In this document: positions 7,906 to 17,686 of the stretch, in pieces
Position numbering within the stretch: the first letter of the stretch is position 1
How the letters are laid out: each line of letters opens with the position of its first letter
Source of the DNA: an uncultured Methanobrevibacter sp.
GTDB lineage: Archaea; Methanobacteriota; Methanobacteria; Methanobacteriales; Methanobacteriaceae
Direction of reading: 5' to 3'
Assembly: GCF_934746965.1 (NCBI RefSeq)
Contig: NZ_CAKVFS010000006.1
Coordinates: forward strand, 1 to 64,000
DNA length: 64,000 bases
Notes under the pieces: model-generated
Database searches by the model: none
What the model saw: only the letters and a program-made list of their open reading frames with translations
Told to the model about the DNA's origin: nothing
Program-made: the position numbers and the translations under genes

Positions 7906-10405
7906 GTTTATCCTCGTGTAATCGGCCTTCAATATAATTTCCTTTATTAATATATGATTGTGAAAAGTCCATTATTTGATATTTGTATTTAGACAATTCT
8001 TCATCATCCCTATCTTTTAGAGAATCATTATAAATTGATAATATGTTTGTAGTATATTTTTCATTAGAATATCTGCAATCTAAAATTACACAATCAAGAC
8101 CTAATTTTTTAATTTCATTCATTTCTTCAATTAAACATAAACAGTCTTTGTTTATAATGTGGCTTTGTTTATTATAATCGAATAATACTTTATATTTGAA
8201 TTTTTTCCTTTTTTTATCTTCTAAAATTGCATAATCTGAATTATTGTGGATTATAAAGTCTTTACCATCATTTAAATTACTAAAATCATCTTTACTTACA
8301 ATAACTTCTAAATTCCCGTTTACAATCATTTCTAAATCAATGTCTGCCGTATCATTTTTTGAGATTAACTGTTTGATTTCGTTACCTGAAAGTTCTGAAG
8401 ATAATATCAATCCATTAAATCCTGCTTCTTTAAGATCTTTAACTGTAAATGAATTCCAAACATTTAAATTATGATTTCCATAAATTGGGCAATTGAATAT
8501 TTCGCTCATACCTGGGAAATCGCCCATAACTGAAATGATTATTCCTTTTGATTCAAGTTCTTTAACTATTTCATTACATTTGACAGCTTCTTTTTCACTA
8601 ATAAATGATGACAATACCCAAACAATTTCAGTATCTGGCGCCATGAGTGTTGCTTCTTCTAAAAGTTTTGGAATATTTTCAAAATAATCTTTTGGATTAT
8701 TGTATAAACAATTTCCATCGAAATAAACTCGTTTAAGGTCAAATCCTGAAACTACTTTCAACTGGTCTAAATTATCAATAAATAAAGATATTTTAGGGGT
8801 TTTCTTTTCAGTAGTATTATTGAAAGATTCATAATCTTCATAAAATTTATTTAATTTCTTTCTTGTAGCTTTCACTGATTTTTTAGTAGGTGTATAATGA
8901 TTTAATAATAATTCCTGTGCTTGACTTAAAACTTCTCTTCTAATCTGATTAAGCTCACTAATTGGAATAAATAGATTGTCTGGCATATTATGAAATTTAA
9001 TTTCGTTAATGAAAAATGGAGTGCCTCCAGTTTTTGACAATTGTTTTTTAATTTTTTCTTTTGTAATTGGTTTATTTTTAGCTTTTTCAAATTTGCCAAT
9101 AGATTTATGTCTAAAATTAATTAATTCATCATCTAAATAATATTCAACATTAACAAATCCAGTTAAATCTTCATTCCAACTTAAAGTTAATGAAAGAGGG
9201 ACATGGTTTTTAATAACTTCTTTCTGGAATTTTTTAAGGTTTTCATGAATTGATTTAGAAAAACTAATAAATACCTGAGTTCCTTCTTTAACTAAACGGG
9301 TAGTATTAATTACAATTTCATTTTCATTTTGTTTAACAATATCTTCTAAATATATTCCTTTAATTTTACCATTGTATTTAAAAGCTATTCCGTCACCTTT
9401 TTCTAATGTAATGTAATTTTCTTCGTTTTTAATTTCAATTGTAACTTCAGTTCCATCTATTTTTACAATATCTCCAATGTACAAACCTTCATGACCAGAA
9501 CTGCCTCTTCCCATTACTTCACCAGGTTTATCTCCCATTACATATCCGTTTGTAAATTTTCTGTTAAATACTAAGTGTAGATTTTTACCATAATCTCCTG
9601 TGTTTCCATCTAAAATGTTTCTGTAGCTATCTACAATTGTTCCAATATAATCTCCAGATTTCATACGTCCTTCTAGTTTTAAAGAAGTTACTCCAGCATT
9701 TGAAATAGCATCTAAATTAGAGTAGGTAGCTAAATCATGTGTTGATAAGAGATAACCATTTCCAATATTATATCCTCTGTATTTTAAACGGTATTCTCTT
9801 CTACATGGTTGTGCACATGCGCCTCTGTTTCCACTACGACCACTATTGTATGAGGACATGTAACAATTTCCTGAAACACAATAACATAATGCTCCATGTC
9901 CAAATACTTCAATTTCCATGTTGATATTATCTTTTTTCAATTGTTCATGTGTTTTAGATATTTCTTTAACATTAATTTCACGTGGAAGAACAACTCTTTT
10001 AATATTATTTTTAGCAGCCCATTTAATGGAACTATAATTGCTTAATGCCATTTGAGTTGATCCGTGAACTTCTAAATCTGGAATTAATGTTTTTAAAAGC
10101 CAACAAATTCCAAAGTCCTGAACAATAACTGCATCTATACCTATTTGATATAATTTGAATAGATAATTTATCACATCAGATATTTCGAAATTGTTTATTA
10201 ATGTATTTACAGTAACATGGACTTTAACTCCATTTAAATGAGCGTATTCAACAGCTTTTTCTATTTCTTCTAATGAAAAGTTTTTAGCAAATGCTCTTGC
10301 ACCATATTGTTGTCCAGCTATATAAACAGCATCTGCACCTGCATTAACTGCAATTACAAGCACATCATAAGATCCAGCTGGAGCTAATAATTCTGATAAA
10401 ACCAT
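7892..10405 (-). CDS. peptidase U32-family protein (RlhA/TrhP-type), first of a tandem pair
   Basis: About 837 residues, a paralogue of the next gene with the same architecture. It has SELLAPAGS at the start, AVNAGADAVYIAGQQYGAR, and the four-cysteine set (Cys174, 181, 197, 201 in HGALCYCVSGNC and GACAQPC). A 400-residue C-terminal extension follows. All four cysteines are present in both copies, so neither looks like a dead duplicate; they may act as a complex, as UbiU and UbiV do, or on two RNA sites. ATG 10405 is preferred over the longer start at 10435 because family members start at this motif and GGGTGT lies upstream. Confidence 0.85.
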   Translation of the reverse strand: MVLSELLAPAGSYDVLVIAVNAGADAVYIAGQQYGARAFAKNFSLEEIEKAVEYAHLNGVKVHVTVNTLINNFEISDVINYLFKLYQIGIDAVIVQDFGICWLLKTLIPDLEVHGSTQMALSNYSSIKWAAKNNIKRVVLPREINVKEISKTHEQLKKDNINMEIEVFGHGALCYCVSGNCYMSSYNSGRSGNRGACAQPCRREYRLKYRGYNIGNGYLLSTHDLATYSNLDAISNAGVTSLKLEGRMKSGDYIGTIVDSYRNILDGNTGDYGKNLHLVFNRKFTNGYVMGDKPGEVMGRGSSGHEGLYIGDIVKIDGTEVTIEIKNEENYITLEKGDGIAFKYNGKIKGIYLEDIVKQNENEIVINTTRLVKEGTQVFISFSKSIHENLKKFQKEVIKNHVPLSLTLSWNEDLTGFVNVEYYLDDELINFRHKSIGKFEKAKNKPITKEKIKKQLSKTGGTPFFINEIKFHNMPDNLFIPISELNQIRREVLSQAQELLLNHYTPTKKSVKATRKKLNKFYEDYESFNNTTEKKTPKISLFIDNLDQLKVVSGFDLKRVYFDGNCLYNNPKDYFENIPKLLEEATLMAPDTEIVWVLSSFISEKEAVKCNEIVKELESKGIIISVMGDFPGMSEIFNCPIYGNHNLNVWNSFTVKDLKEAGFNGLILSSELSGNEIKQLISKNDTADIDLEMIVNGNLEVIVSKDDFSNLNDGKDFIIHNNSDYAILEDKKRKKFKYKVLFDYNKQSHIINKDCLCLIEEMNEIKKLGLDCVILDCRYSNEKYTTNILSIYNDSLKDRDDEELSKYKYQIMDFSQSYINKGNYIEGRLHEDKHENS

Positions 10406-10526
10406 TTTTTTATTACACCCTAAAGATTTAATCATTTAAAATTATGTTTTTTGTTGTATAAATAAATTTTAAAATAATGTGGTTGCTGTTTTATTAGAGT
10501 TGTAACTTATTTGTCATTGATATTTA

Positions 10527-12230
10527 TTATTTTCTTTTATAGTTTTCTTTTAAAATTAAAAGTAAACTAGAAATAGATATTACTTCAAAAAATACAAAGA
10601 AACCTTGGCAAGATACAGTATAAAACTTCATTGAATTATCAATTATCATCCATGAACAAAACCAGGCAATAGCTATGATTTGAACTATAAATGTTCCCAA
10701 AGTTAAGAATTGGAGTCCTAATAAAAGATTAAATTTTCTATCTTTTAATTTATTTTTTATTTGATGTATAAACATTGTAATAAATCCTATGGCTGATAAT
10801 GCCACTAATAAATAGGAAATAACTTGATATATTGCAATATTTAGTTTTTCTAATCCAATAACTAATTCATTTTTAGGTTTATTAATATCGTCATTTAGTG
10901 TAGATGATACAACTTTAGTATCTTTGTTGTTTATTATTTGAGAAGAATCATGAATAGGTTCGTCATAAATTTCAATCGTGTTATAAAACATGCAAGTTTT
11001 AAATCCAGAGATGATGTAGGGGATCATTTCATTGATTTCAGTTGAATTTTTTCCATTTGCAGAGCTAGTTATGAAAATTTTTGAAGATTTATTCAATTTT
11101 CCATTTTCAAAAGCATCATTTAATTCACTGTTTACCTTTGAAAAAAAGTTGTCTGCTGTTTTTTCATTATCAAATAATCCAACATCTTGAAGGGATTCTC
11201 TTAAACTCCATGCAACTAAATCGCCTTCAATTGGTGTTTTATACATGTCACCAGATGCCCAACTAGAATGGGTCCAATTATTTAGTAAATCAGGTCTGCT
11301 TTGTAGTGTGGGTGATGCATGATATGCTTTTTCAATTGTTGTTGGAGGAACCCAAATTTTTGTTGTTTTATTTGGATCATCAATTTTAAGAAGATTTTCC
11401 CAAAATTCACCTATTTCTCCACCATTTCTAGTATTTATTTCACTTATTCCAAAATAGTGGTTATTAGTTTCCTCATATCCTACTGTAAGAGCTCCAAAAA
11501 TAACTATTGGGATTAAACAAAGGATTATACTTTTTATTAATTCTTTTTTCATGTTTAAATTATCTAAAATTTTAAAAGTTAAAATGCTTAAAATACTTAT
11601 TAAAAATATTGGTAGCAGTAGGATACCATCTTCTTTAATATAAAAATTAAAAGTTAAAATTAATCCAAGAATTATTGCCCAAAATAATGTTTGTTTAGTT
11701 TCTATTTTATATAATAATTGATTTAAGAATATAAATAGTGTTGCTAAAAATATTATTGTGAAAGGAGTTATTATTGCATTTCTATAAATTCTACCACCGC
11801 AATCAGAATCAAAACCAACAGGTAAAAATAAAATAAATAAAAACACAAGAAGAAGTGCTAATTTATTTTTAGTTAGAAATTTGTAACATCCATATGTTAT
11901 TAACAGTCCAGAGGTTATCCAAATTAATGACATCCATAATCTGTATGGTATGCCTGAAATATTTACAAAAAATAAAAACAAAGGATAAGACATGGTTTTT
12001 ACTAATGAATAAATTGTCCAATGTGTGAAATGGTAAGAAAGATTGGAATAATTTAACATTAATAAGTCATCAACTGGTGAATTAATAAAAAACCAAATTG
12101 GGGTATTAATTTGGAGATATATTCTAAATAATGAACCTAAAAAGAGCACTAAAATAAATAATATTTTAGAATTGAGTTTTATATTAATTTCAGCATTTTT
12201 TTTAAACATATAATTATTTAATAAAATCAT
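10527..12230 (-). CDS. polytopic membrane protein, possible GT-C glycosyltransferase
   Basis: 567 residues with roughly ten or more hydrophobic segments, starting near residue 24. A long loop follows the first segment and carries SPVDDLLML; an acidic pair at this place is typical of GT-C glycosyltransferases, which use lipid-linked sugars. A large soluble domain of about 170 residues (roughly 260-430) sits between the N-terminal membrane block and three or four C-terminal segments. The family is not recognised more closely. A role in cell-surface glycan assembly is inference from the fold pattern. It stands alone on the minus strand, with a long gene-free stretch behind its start. Confidence 0.6.
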   Translation of the reverse strand: MILLNNYMFKKNAEINIKLNSKILFILVLFLGSLFRIYLQINTPIWFFINSPVDDLLMLNYSNLSYHFTHWTIYSLVKTMSYPLFLFFVNISGIPYRLWMSLIWITSGLLITYGCYKFLTKNKLALLLVFLFILFLPVGFDSDCGGRIYRNAIITPFTIIFLATLFIFLNQLLYKIETKQTLFWAIILGLILTFNFYIKEDGILLLPIFLISILSILTFKILDNLNMKKELIKSIILCLIPIVIFGALTVGYEETNNHYFGISEINTRNGGEIGEFWENLLKIDDPNKTTKIWVPPTTIEKAYHASPTLQSRPDLLNNWTHSSWASGDMYKTPIEGDLVAWSLRESLQDVGLFDNEKTADNFFSKVNSELNDAFENGKLNKSSKIFITSSANGKNSTEINEMIPYIISGFKTCMFYNTIEIYDEPIHDSSQIINNKDTKVVSSTLNDDINKPKNELVIGLEKLNIAIYQVISYLLVALSAIGFITMFIHQIKNKLKDRKFNLLLGLQFLTLGTFIVQIIAIAWFCSWMIIDNSMKFYTVSCQGFFVFFEVISISSLLLILKENYKRK

Positions 12231-13062
12231 ATTTTTTATAATTTGGGTTTTTTATAGGTTATTTTTATGTGAAATATGTGTTTTATGGGATAGTTTTTCT
12301 TGCTTTTTGTTTAATGGGTTTGTGTAAAATTTCACATGATTATTTATTTGTCTAGTTTTACAATTGGTAGTATAATGGTTAATATTTTGTTTATTTCTTT
12401 ATTTTTCTGTTGATTTGTTTATAGTATTTTTATATATTGTTCATGTTTTTCAATATTTCTCGTTGTATGGATGTTGTATGGGTTTCTTGCTAAATAAACA
12501 ATGGGTTAATTTTCTGTAGGATATTTAATAATTTTTTGTATTTTTGTATTTCACGATATACATTATGTTCTAAGACTGAAACATTGAGTATTGCATCATG
12601 ATGTTATCTAGTGTTTAATTCAGTGTTTTGTCTATTTAAATTTTATTTGTTTTATATTATTGTGCATTTTTTAGGGTCTTGTAAGTTCTACAAACTGAAC
12701 AAGTGGGATTAATACATGAAAGCAGATTATTTTTATGATTGTTTGTCATTTGTATTTTTCAATTTTTAATAGTTTATTTGGTTTTTTGAAATAATTTTTT
12801 TTTAGAATTCATTTTTTCTTCAGAGAACTCACAAAAATTAAGTTGTATAAAGTTTATAATTATATATTTGTTTGATTTAAGAGTATAAATAATGTATTTT
12901 CTCATTTATTAAAGTATTTTGCTATTTTTAAACTCTTAAAATTTAAATTAAATAATGTTTAGAAGAATTTTACTGAATTGAATTTTCAATTGTAAAAAAA
13001 TTAAAAATCAAATTATTCTATAAAATTTTACAGTCTTGATTAATGAAAAAAAATAGTTAAAG
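12231..13062. other. gene-free AT-rich stretch
   Basis: About 830 bases between two divergently transcribed genes without a credible reading frame on either strand. Two small symmetric elements are visible: TGTGAAAT at 12268-12275 with ATTTCACA at 12329-12336, and GTTC/GAAC around 12685-12700, within CTTGTAAGTTCTACAAAC and CTGAACAAG. Base composition is close to other intergenic DNA here. No tRNA-like fold, no CRISPR repeats and no protein remnants were recognised. It may hold promoters for both neighbours or a decayed gene. Confidence 0.5.
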
Positions 13063-13072
13063 TTTAATATAC
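13063..13072 (+). promoter_or_regulatory. TATA box for tmk, probably leaderless
   Basis: TTTAATATAC lies 20-30 bases before the tmk ATG at 13093. No GGTGAT or GGAGG sequence lies between them. The spacing places the transcript start at or next to the ATG, so the mRNA is probably leaderless. Confidence 0.5.
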
Positions 13073-13092
13073 TTTAATTCAAATTAAAAATT

Positions 13093-13671
13093 ATGTATAT
13101 TGTTTTTGAAGGAATTGATGGTGCAGGTAAATCAACTCAAATTAATTTGTTAAAATATTGGTTAACAGAAAATGGTTTTGATGTTGAAAAAGTGGTGGAA
13201 CCAACAGATTCAGAAGTTGGGAAGTTAATTAGGGAAATGTTACAAAGAAGTGATGCAACAACGGATAAAGTTCAAAAAGCATTGGGATTATTATTTGCTG
13301 CAGATAGGATGCTTATTATGGATAAACTTAATGATGATTCTAAGGTTATTTTAAGTGATCGTTCTTTTATTTCTAGTTTGGCTTATCAAAAACCTGTAGA
13401 ATGGATTAAACAAATTAATAAATATGCAAAAGAACCTGATTTGGTTTTACTTTTGGATATGGATGTTAAAACTTCTGTAAATCGTTGTTCTAAAGATGAT
13501 GTATTTGAAAATGAAGAATTTTTAAAGGAGGTAAGAACTAATTATCTGGAGCTTGTTGGCGATTTTAATCATGCAGTAATTGATGCAACAAATGGATTAA
13601 ATAAAGTATCAATTGATATTAAAAAAGCTGTAGCTCCTTATATGGGTATATGTCCTGATTGTATTAGGTGA
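13093..13671 (+). CDS. tmk: thymidylate kinase
   Basis: A 192-residue dTMP kinase, which phosphorylates dTMP to dTDP with ATP for DNA synthesis. It has the P-loop FEGIDGAGKST (residues 5-15), the EPTDSEVGKLIREML segment that carries the TMP-binding Glu-Pro and Arg, and the SDRSFISSLAYQ motif (near residue 92), which matches the DRY-type dTMP site. The length is slightly short for the family (about 195-210). The last residues, GICPDCIR, hold two cysteines, which is unusual. The stop is four bases before the next gene, so the two probably share a transcript from the TATA box at 13063. Confidence 0.9.
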   Translation: MYIVFEGIDGAGKSTQINLLKYWLTENGFDVEKVVEPTDSEVGKLIREMLQRSDATTDKVQKALGLLFAADRMLIMDKLNDDSKVILSDRSFISSLAYQKPVEWIKQINKYAKEPDLVLLLDMDVKTSVNRCSKDDVFENEEFLKEVRTNYLELVGDFNHAVIDATNGLNKVSIDIKKAVAPYMGICPDCIR

Positions 13672-13675
13672 AAAT

Positions 13676-14227
13676 ATGTCTGATGTATTAAACAAGGCAA
13701 TAAGTGTGATGAATGGATTGGAAGGTGTTTTAGATGTAAAACAACTTTCTAATGATGATGTTTTGCAGATAATTAATAGGGAATCAAAACGTTCTAAAGA
13801 ATTAGTTCCGGTTTTTAATGAAGGTGTACAGGAATGTTTTAAAAGAGATTTTTGTTTTGTAATTTTTAAAAAGGGATGTTTTAGGATTCCGCCAACACCT
13901 ACAGTTTTATTAACTTTTGATGGTGAAATTTTAGGTCATGATATATTCACTGTTGAAGATAAAGAGAAATATAAAAATGATGAAGATGTCATGTTTTTAA
14001 GTGATGATTTTATAATTTTTAAAGATGTATTACATAATTATAACTTGGAAAAAGGTAATGAATATTTTGTTTTACCACCAGTGCCATTTCCAGAACTGGA
14101 TGCTTTTGATTTAAATGATGTTGTTTCATCAAGTCCATCAACAAGTTCTGATGAATATTTAAAAAATAAATATAATTATGGTGATGATTCTTCAATAGCT
14201 ACAATTATTGTTTCATTTAATATTTAA
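13676..14227 (+). CDS. conserved hypothetical protein downstream of tmk
   Basis: A 183-residue soluble acidic protein that I do not recognise. It has no signal peptide or membrane segment. Noticeable parts are FKKGCFRIPPTPTVLLTFDG (residues 60-79), a proline-rich LPPVPFPELDAFD segment near 137, and a Ser-rich stretch SSSPSTSSDE near 150 before a tail with YGDDSSIATI. The start ATG 13676 is four bases after tmk. Its stop shares the TTAA tetranucleotide with the convergent mtaA stop. Co-transcription with tmk is likely; a nucleotide-related role would be a guess. Confidence 0.7.
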   Translation: MSDVLNKAISVMNGLEGVLDVKQLSNDDVLQIINRESKRSKELVPVFNEGVQECFKRDFCFVIFKKGCFRIPPTPTVLLTFDGEILGHDIFTVEDKEKYKNDEDVMFLSDDFIIFKDVLHNYNLEKGNEYFVLPPVPFPELDAFDLNDVVSSSPSTSSDEYLKNKYNYGDDSSIATIIVSFNI

Positions 14228-15228
14228 ATATTAAAATATTCATTTCTAGCATTTACAAGTTCTTTAACATTAGCTAGTGGCGTATTTGGAGCTAATCCAC
14301 AACTTGGAGCTATAATATCGATATCTTCATCTAATACTTTTTTAACTTCTTGATTTATGTCTTGTGGAGTTCCACTTAATAATGTTTTTGATGTTGAAAT
14401 ATTTCCTATAATGACGCAGTTATTTTCTATACTTTTTTTAGCTTCAGGAATATCTACTGCTTCTTCTACACTTATACCATCAAAACCAACAGATGCCATG
14501 TCACTTATTATTGGTTGTGTGGAACCACAAATATGCAGTACTTTTGGCGTGTCAATAGCATCTGCAATATCTTCTAAATTAGGTTTAATTAGAGATTTAA
14601 ATTGTAGGGGGTCAATTAATTCTGGTGAAGCAGTAGGTTCATTTACACAGATAATATCAGCTTCATGTTCTTGAATTGCTTCAATATAATCAATACTTGC
14701 ATCAAGACAATTTTCCATAGCTATTTCTATTTCATCAGGATCAGTTTTCATATATCTCACAACATTCTCAATTCCAAGTAAATGACCAGTTAATGTAAAT
14801 GGTCCAGTAATTCCAACAATTATTGGGAGATTATCATATTTTTCTTTTAAAATATCAATAGCTTCAAGTACTACTGGAATACGTCCATTTTCTAAAAAAT
14901 CCTCTGGTGCTTCAATGTCATCTGCTACTTCAAAAGGACTTCCAGTTACTTCTGGTGTTCTTTCATTATTTCCAAGATTTACTTGAGCGCCCATTGATTG
15001 TGCTTCTACTGTAAGTCCAAAAGGTATTCTTGCACATTCAAGACCAGCTAATTCATGAAGTGAACTTCCTAATGTGGCCATTTGTTTTGGATTTTCATGT
15101 GCTTTCGGCCATGAAGTATTTGTCTTATTCATAGCTTCAATAATTCCAGCTTGTGTTACACTTATAACAGGTTTAATTTCAACATTTTCACCTAAAAGAG
15201 CATTTTCAAGATTTTCTTTTAAATTCAT
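14224..15228 (-). CDS. mtaA: methylcobamide:CoM methyltransferase (MtaA type)
   Basis: A 334-residue member of the uroporphyrinogen decarboxylase-like methyltransferases. It moves the methyl group from methyl-Co(III) MtaC to coenzyme M, giving methyl-CoM. The zinc ligands appear as His-x-Cys in LHICGSTQP (near residue 239) and a later Cys in IIAPSCGLAP (near 311), the HxC...C set of MtaA/MtbA. It is the last gene of the methanol operon and overlaps the ramA stop by four bases. MtaA and MtbA are hard to separate by eye. MtaA is chosen because the operon holds mtaB and mtaC rather than methylamine genes. Confidence 0.88.
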   Translation of the reverse strand: MNLKENLENALLGENVEIKPVISVTQAGIIEAMNKTNTSWPKAHENPKQMATLGSSLHELAGLECARIPFGLTVEAQSMGAQVNLGNNERTPEVTGSPFEVADDIEAPEDFLENGRIPVVLEAIDILKEKYDNLPIIVGITGPFTLTGHLLGIENVVRYMKTDPDEIEIAMENCLDASIDYIEAIQEHEADIICVNEPTASPELIDPLQFKSLIKPNLEDIADAIDTPKVLHICGSTQPIISDMASVGFDGISVEEAVDIPEAKKSIENNCVIIGNISTSKTLLSGTPQDINQEVKKVLDEDIDIIAPSCGLAPNTPLANVKELVNARNEYFNI

Positions 15229-16838
15229 ATTATCACCATTTCTTTGTAAAATTTTTCATATTTAAATGCATTTTCTTTACAATTTTGAACACATCTCAAA
15301 CAACCAAGTCCTGAACATAAATCAGTTCTTAACTTAAATTCCTTTTTCTCAAGAGACAATGCATTTTCTGGGCAATTATTCACACAGGCCATACAATAAA
15401 TGCACTTGTTAAAATTAGTTGTTAATGTATTTTGAATATCAATTGTTTTTAAATTATTTTTTCCTAAATCTCCTATATCTTGTTGATGTAATTTTGTTAT
15501 TTCAGGTTGTGTCTTAATATTTGGAACTTCTTGAATATCATATTTTTGTAACCATTGATTATACATCCAAAAAGGCATTCCTTGATCGTAAATAGCTAGT
15601 TCTAATGAGTATATTTTCTCAAATATCTTAGAAGTTGCAAGCATTACATGATTATTTTCAAGTTTATCAGCTAATTTCTGCAAAGTATTTAATAATTCTG
15701 GATTTAATACAATATCTTTAGCCATAGCTAGTGAAGTATTTCCAATTTGATAAACATGACTAGGACAAGGTGGAATTTGACCTATATTTAATGATTTTTC
15801 AGCATCAACATAAAATCCAGAAGCACCAGCCATATATACATTTTCTATCTCGTCTATAAGAATATCTGCACTTTCCGAAAGTGTTAATTGTCCTGCTCTA
15901 AAAGCACCTAATGCTTTCCCGATATTTGAAATGTCATCTTGGTTTAAATAGACATCATCTTGTAAATAGATGGTATTTTTAATTTTACCATCTTTAATAA
16001 GTTCATCTTCTAAACCTAAACTAAATGCAGCTATTACTCCGGTTCCAGTAATTCCATTTGCTTTAATATCTGATTTTTCAATGATTTCTCCATTATCGGG
16101 GTTTATTAAATCTCCGTTTGTGATTATTAATTTATCATTAAGAACTTTCATCCTCCAGTATGTTTCTTCTTTGTTAATATCACAGATTGCTCCAGGAGAA
16201 GCTAATTTGCCTTTTTTAATATTCTGTCCTTCAATAGCAGGTCCTGCAGCCGCTGATGCTGTGTAAATTTCTTCATCTATAATCAATGCCATTTCTGCAT
16301 TTGTTCCAAAGTCTATTATAATGGAATATTCCTTTTTTTCCAATGCTTTAGATTTATAAAGCATAGCCAATGCGTCTGCTCCGATTTCATGTTTAATAGC
16401 TGGGGGAATGTAAACTTTGGCATTTTTGTTAATATTTAATCCTAATATTTTTGGATTTAATATTTTAGATTTTCTAGATGGGGGAATTATGTTTTTTTCT
16501 TTTAAAGCATTGTCTCCCCAAAAAGCTAAGTCTCTTATTTCAATATTATTAAATAATGATAATTGTATAGGATTTCCACAAACTGATAATCTTTCTACTT
16601 CATTTAAATTTATATCTAAATTATCTATAATCTTATTTATTGTTGATATAAGAATATGATGAGCAGTTTCACGACTAATATTCAATGCAAAATGAAGATG
16701 ATCAACTACATTGGCTCCTGGCAAAGGATGTCTTAATGTTATAGCTGTAGATATTGTTTCTTTGGTGGTTAAATCATAACTTTGGGCTCTGATTCCACTA
16801 GTTCCAATATCTATAGCTATTGCATAATGATTTACCAT
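15225..16838 (-). CDS. ramA: corrinoid-protein reductive activase (RamA type)
   Basis: 537 residues. The main part is an ASKHA-type ATPase domain as in RamA and other corrinoid activators (DUF4445 family): AIDIGTSGIRAQ at residues 8-19 and IIDFGTNAEMAL near 174. The C-terminus has two ferredoxin-type 4Fe-4S motifs, CIYCMACVNNCPENA near 473 and CSGLGCLRCVQNCKENA near 503. It uses ATP to reduce the corrinoid of MtaC from inactive Co(II) to Co(I). No N-terminal 2Fe-2S motif is present, as in archaeal RamA. It lies five bases after mtaC and overlaps mtaA, so activation is built into the methanol operon. Confidence 0.88.
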   Translation of the reverse strand: MVNHYAIAIDIGTSGIRAQSYDLTTKETISTAITLRHPLPGANVVDHLHFALNISRETAHHILISTINKIIDNLDINLNEVERLSVCGNPIQLSLFNNIEIRDLAFWGDNALKEKNIIPPSRKSKILNPKILGLNINKNAKVYIPPAIKHEIGADALAMLYKSKALEKKEYSIIIDFGTNAEMALIIDEEIYTASAAAGPAIEGQNIKKGKLASPGAICDINKEETYWRMKVLNDKLIITNGDLINPDNGEIIEKSDIKANGITGTGVIAAFSLGLEDELIKDGKIKNTIYLQDDVYLNQDDISNIGKALGAFRAGQLTLSESADILIDEIENVYMAGASGFYVDAEKSLNIGQIPPCPSHVYQIGNTSLAMAKDIVLNPELLNTLQKLADKLENNHVMLATSKIFEKIYSLELAIYDQGMPFWMYNQWLQKYDIQEVPNIKTQPEITKLHQQDIGDLGKNNLKTIDIQNTLTTNFNKCIYCMACVNNCPENALSLEKKEFKLRTDLCSGLGCLRCVQNCKENAFKYEKFYKEMVII

Positions 16839-16843
16839 ATTAT

Positions 16844-17671
16844 CTAATTTGAATACTCTGGCACAAATTCTCCAACGATTTCACTATATTCTTTTCTTAA
16901 ATCTTCCCATGTTTTATGGTTTTTTAATATTGCATCTGCTAGTTTTGGAGTGTGGTAAGCTTCTACTCCGTATACTGTCATAGGCATACTTTCAACATAA
17001 TCTTTTCTTACAGCTCCACCACCACATCCTATTGCTGGTACTTCTAATCCTTCTTTTTCAAGGGCATCTACAACTTTTGGAAATGCTGTCATTGTAGTGG
17101 TCATAAGAGCGGTACCAGTCATAAATAATGGGTGATATTTTTTAACTGCTTCGACGACTTTATCTGCAGGCACATCTCTTCCTAAATCAATAGCTTCATA
17201 TCCTGCAGCTCTTAAAAACATTAAGATTAAGTTTTTACCTATGTCATGAGGGTCACCTTCAGCAACAAAACAGACAACCGTTCCTTTTGTTTCACTTTTG
17301 TGTCCAAGAACTTTCTCACATTCTTTTACACTTTCCATCATTGCATCTCCAGCAAGCATTAAATCTGGTAGGAAATAAACTCCATTTGTATAAAGTAAAC
17401 TCACTGCATCAATACCTTTCATAAGTCCTTTGTTTATAATATCTAAAGGAGATATTCCTTGGTTTAATGATTCTTTAACATCATTTAGAACTTTTCCTTT
17501 ATCTTCATAAAGCACTCCTAAAGCTATAGATTTAAATGGTTCTTCAGTTGGTAAATTTTCTTTAACTTCAGGATATTCTTCAGGTTTTATAGCAGCACCT
17601 TCAATAACTATATTGTATCGTATAGCTATGTTCTGTTGATTTATTTTATCTTCTAAATCTTTGTAAGTCAT
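16844..17671 (-). CDS. mtaC: methanol-specific corrinoid protein
   Basis: A 275-residue corrinoid protein that carries the methyl group between MtaB and MtaA. A helical cap domain (residues about 40-135) precedes the B12-binding fold. GDPHDIGKNLI (near residue 154) holds the lower-ligand His of the DxHxxG motif, and GTALMTTTM and GCGGGAVR line the corrinoid site. The N-terminus has about 40 residues (IRYNIVIEG, then AIKPEEYPEV) before the cap, also common in MtaC. It lies 15 bases after mtaB. A GGGATT site precedes the ATG. Confidence 0.92.
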   Translation of the reverse strand: MTYKDLEDKINQQNIAIRYNIVIEGAAIKPEEYPEVKENLPTEEPFKSIALGVLYEDKGKVLNDVKESLNQGISPLDIINKGLMKGIDAVSLLYTNGVYFLPDLMLAGDAMMESVKECEKVLGHKSETKGTVVCFVAEGDPHDIGKNLILMFLRAAGYEAIDLGRDVPADKVVEAVKKYHPLFMTGTALMTTTMTAFPKVVDALEKEGLEVPAIGCGGGAVRKDYVESMPMTVYGVEAYHTPKLADAILKNHKTWEDLRKEYSEIVGEFVPEYSN

Positions 17672-17686
17672 TTTAATCCCTTCTTA

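Noticed and set aside
12670..12710. Hairpin with GTTC/GAAC arms as a small RNA
   Set aside because: The stem is short and bulged and there is no promoter or terminator at suitable places; such stems occur by chance in this composition.
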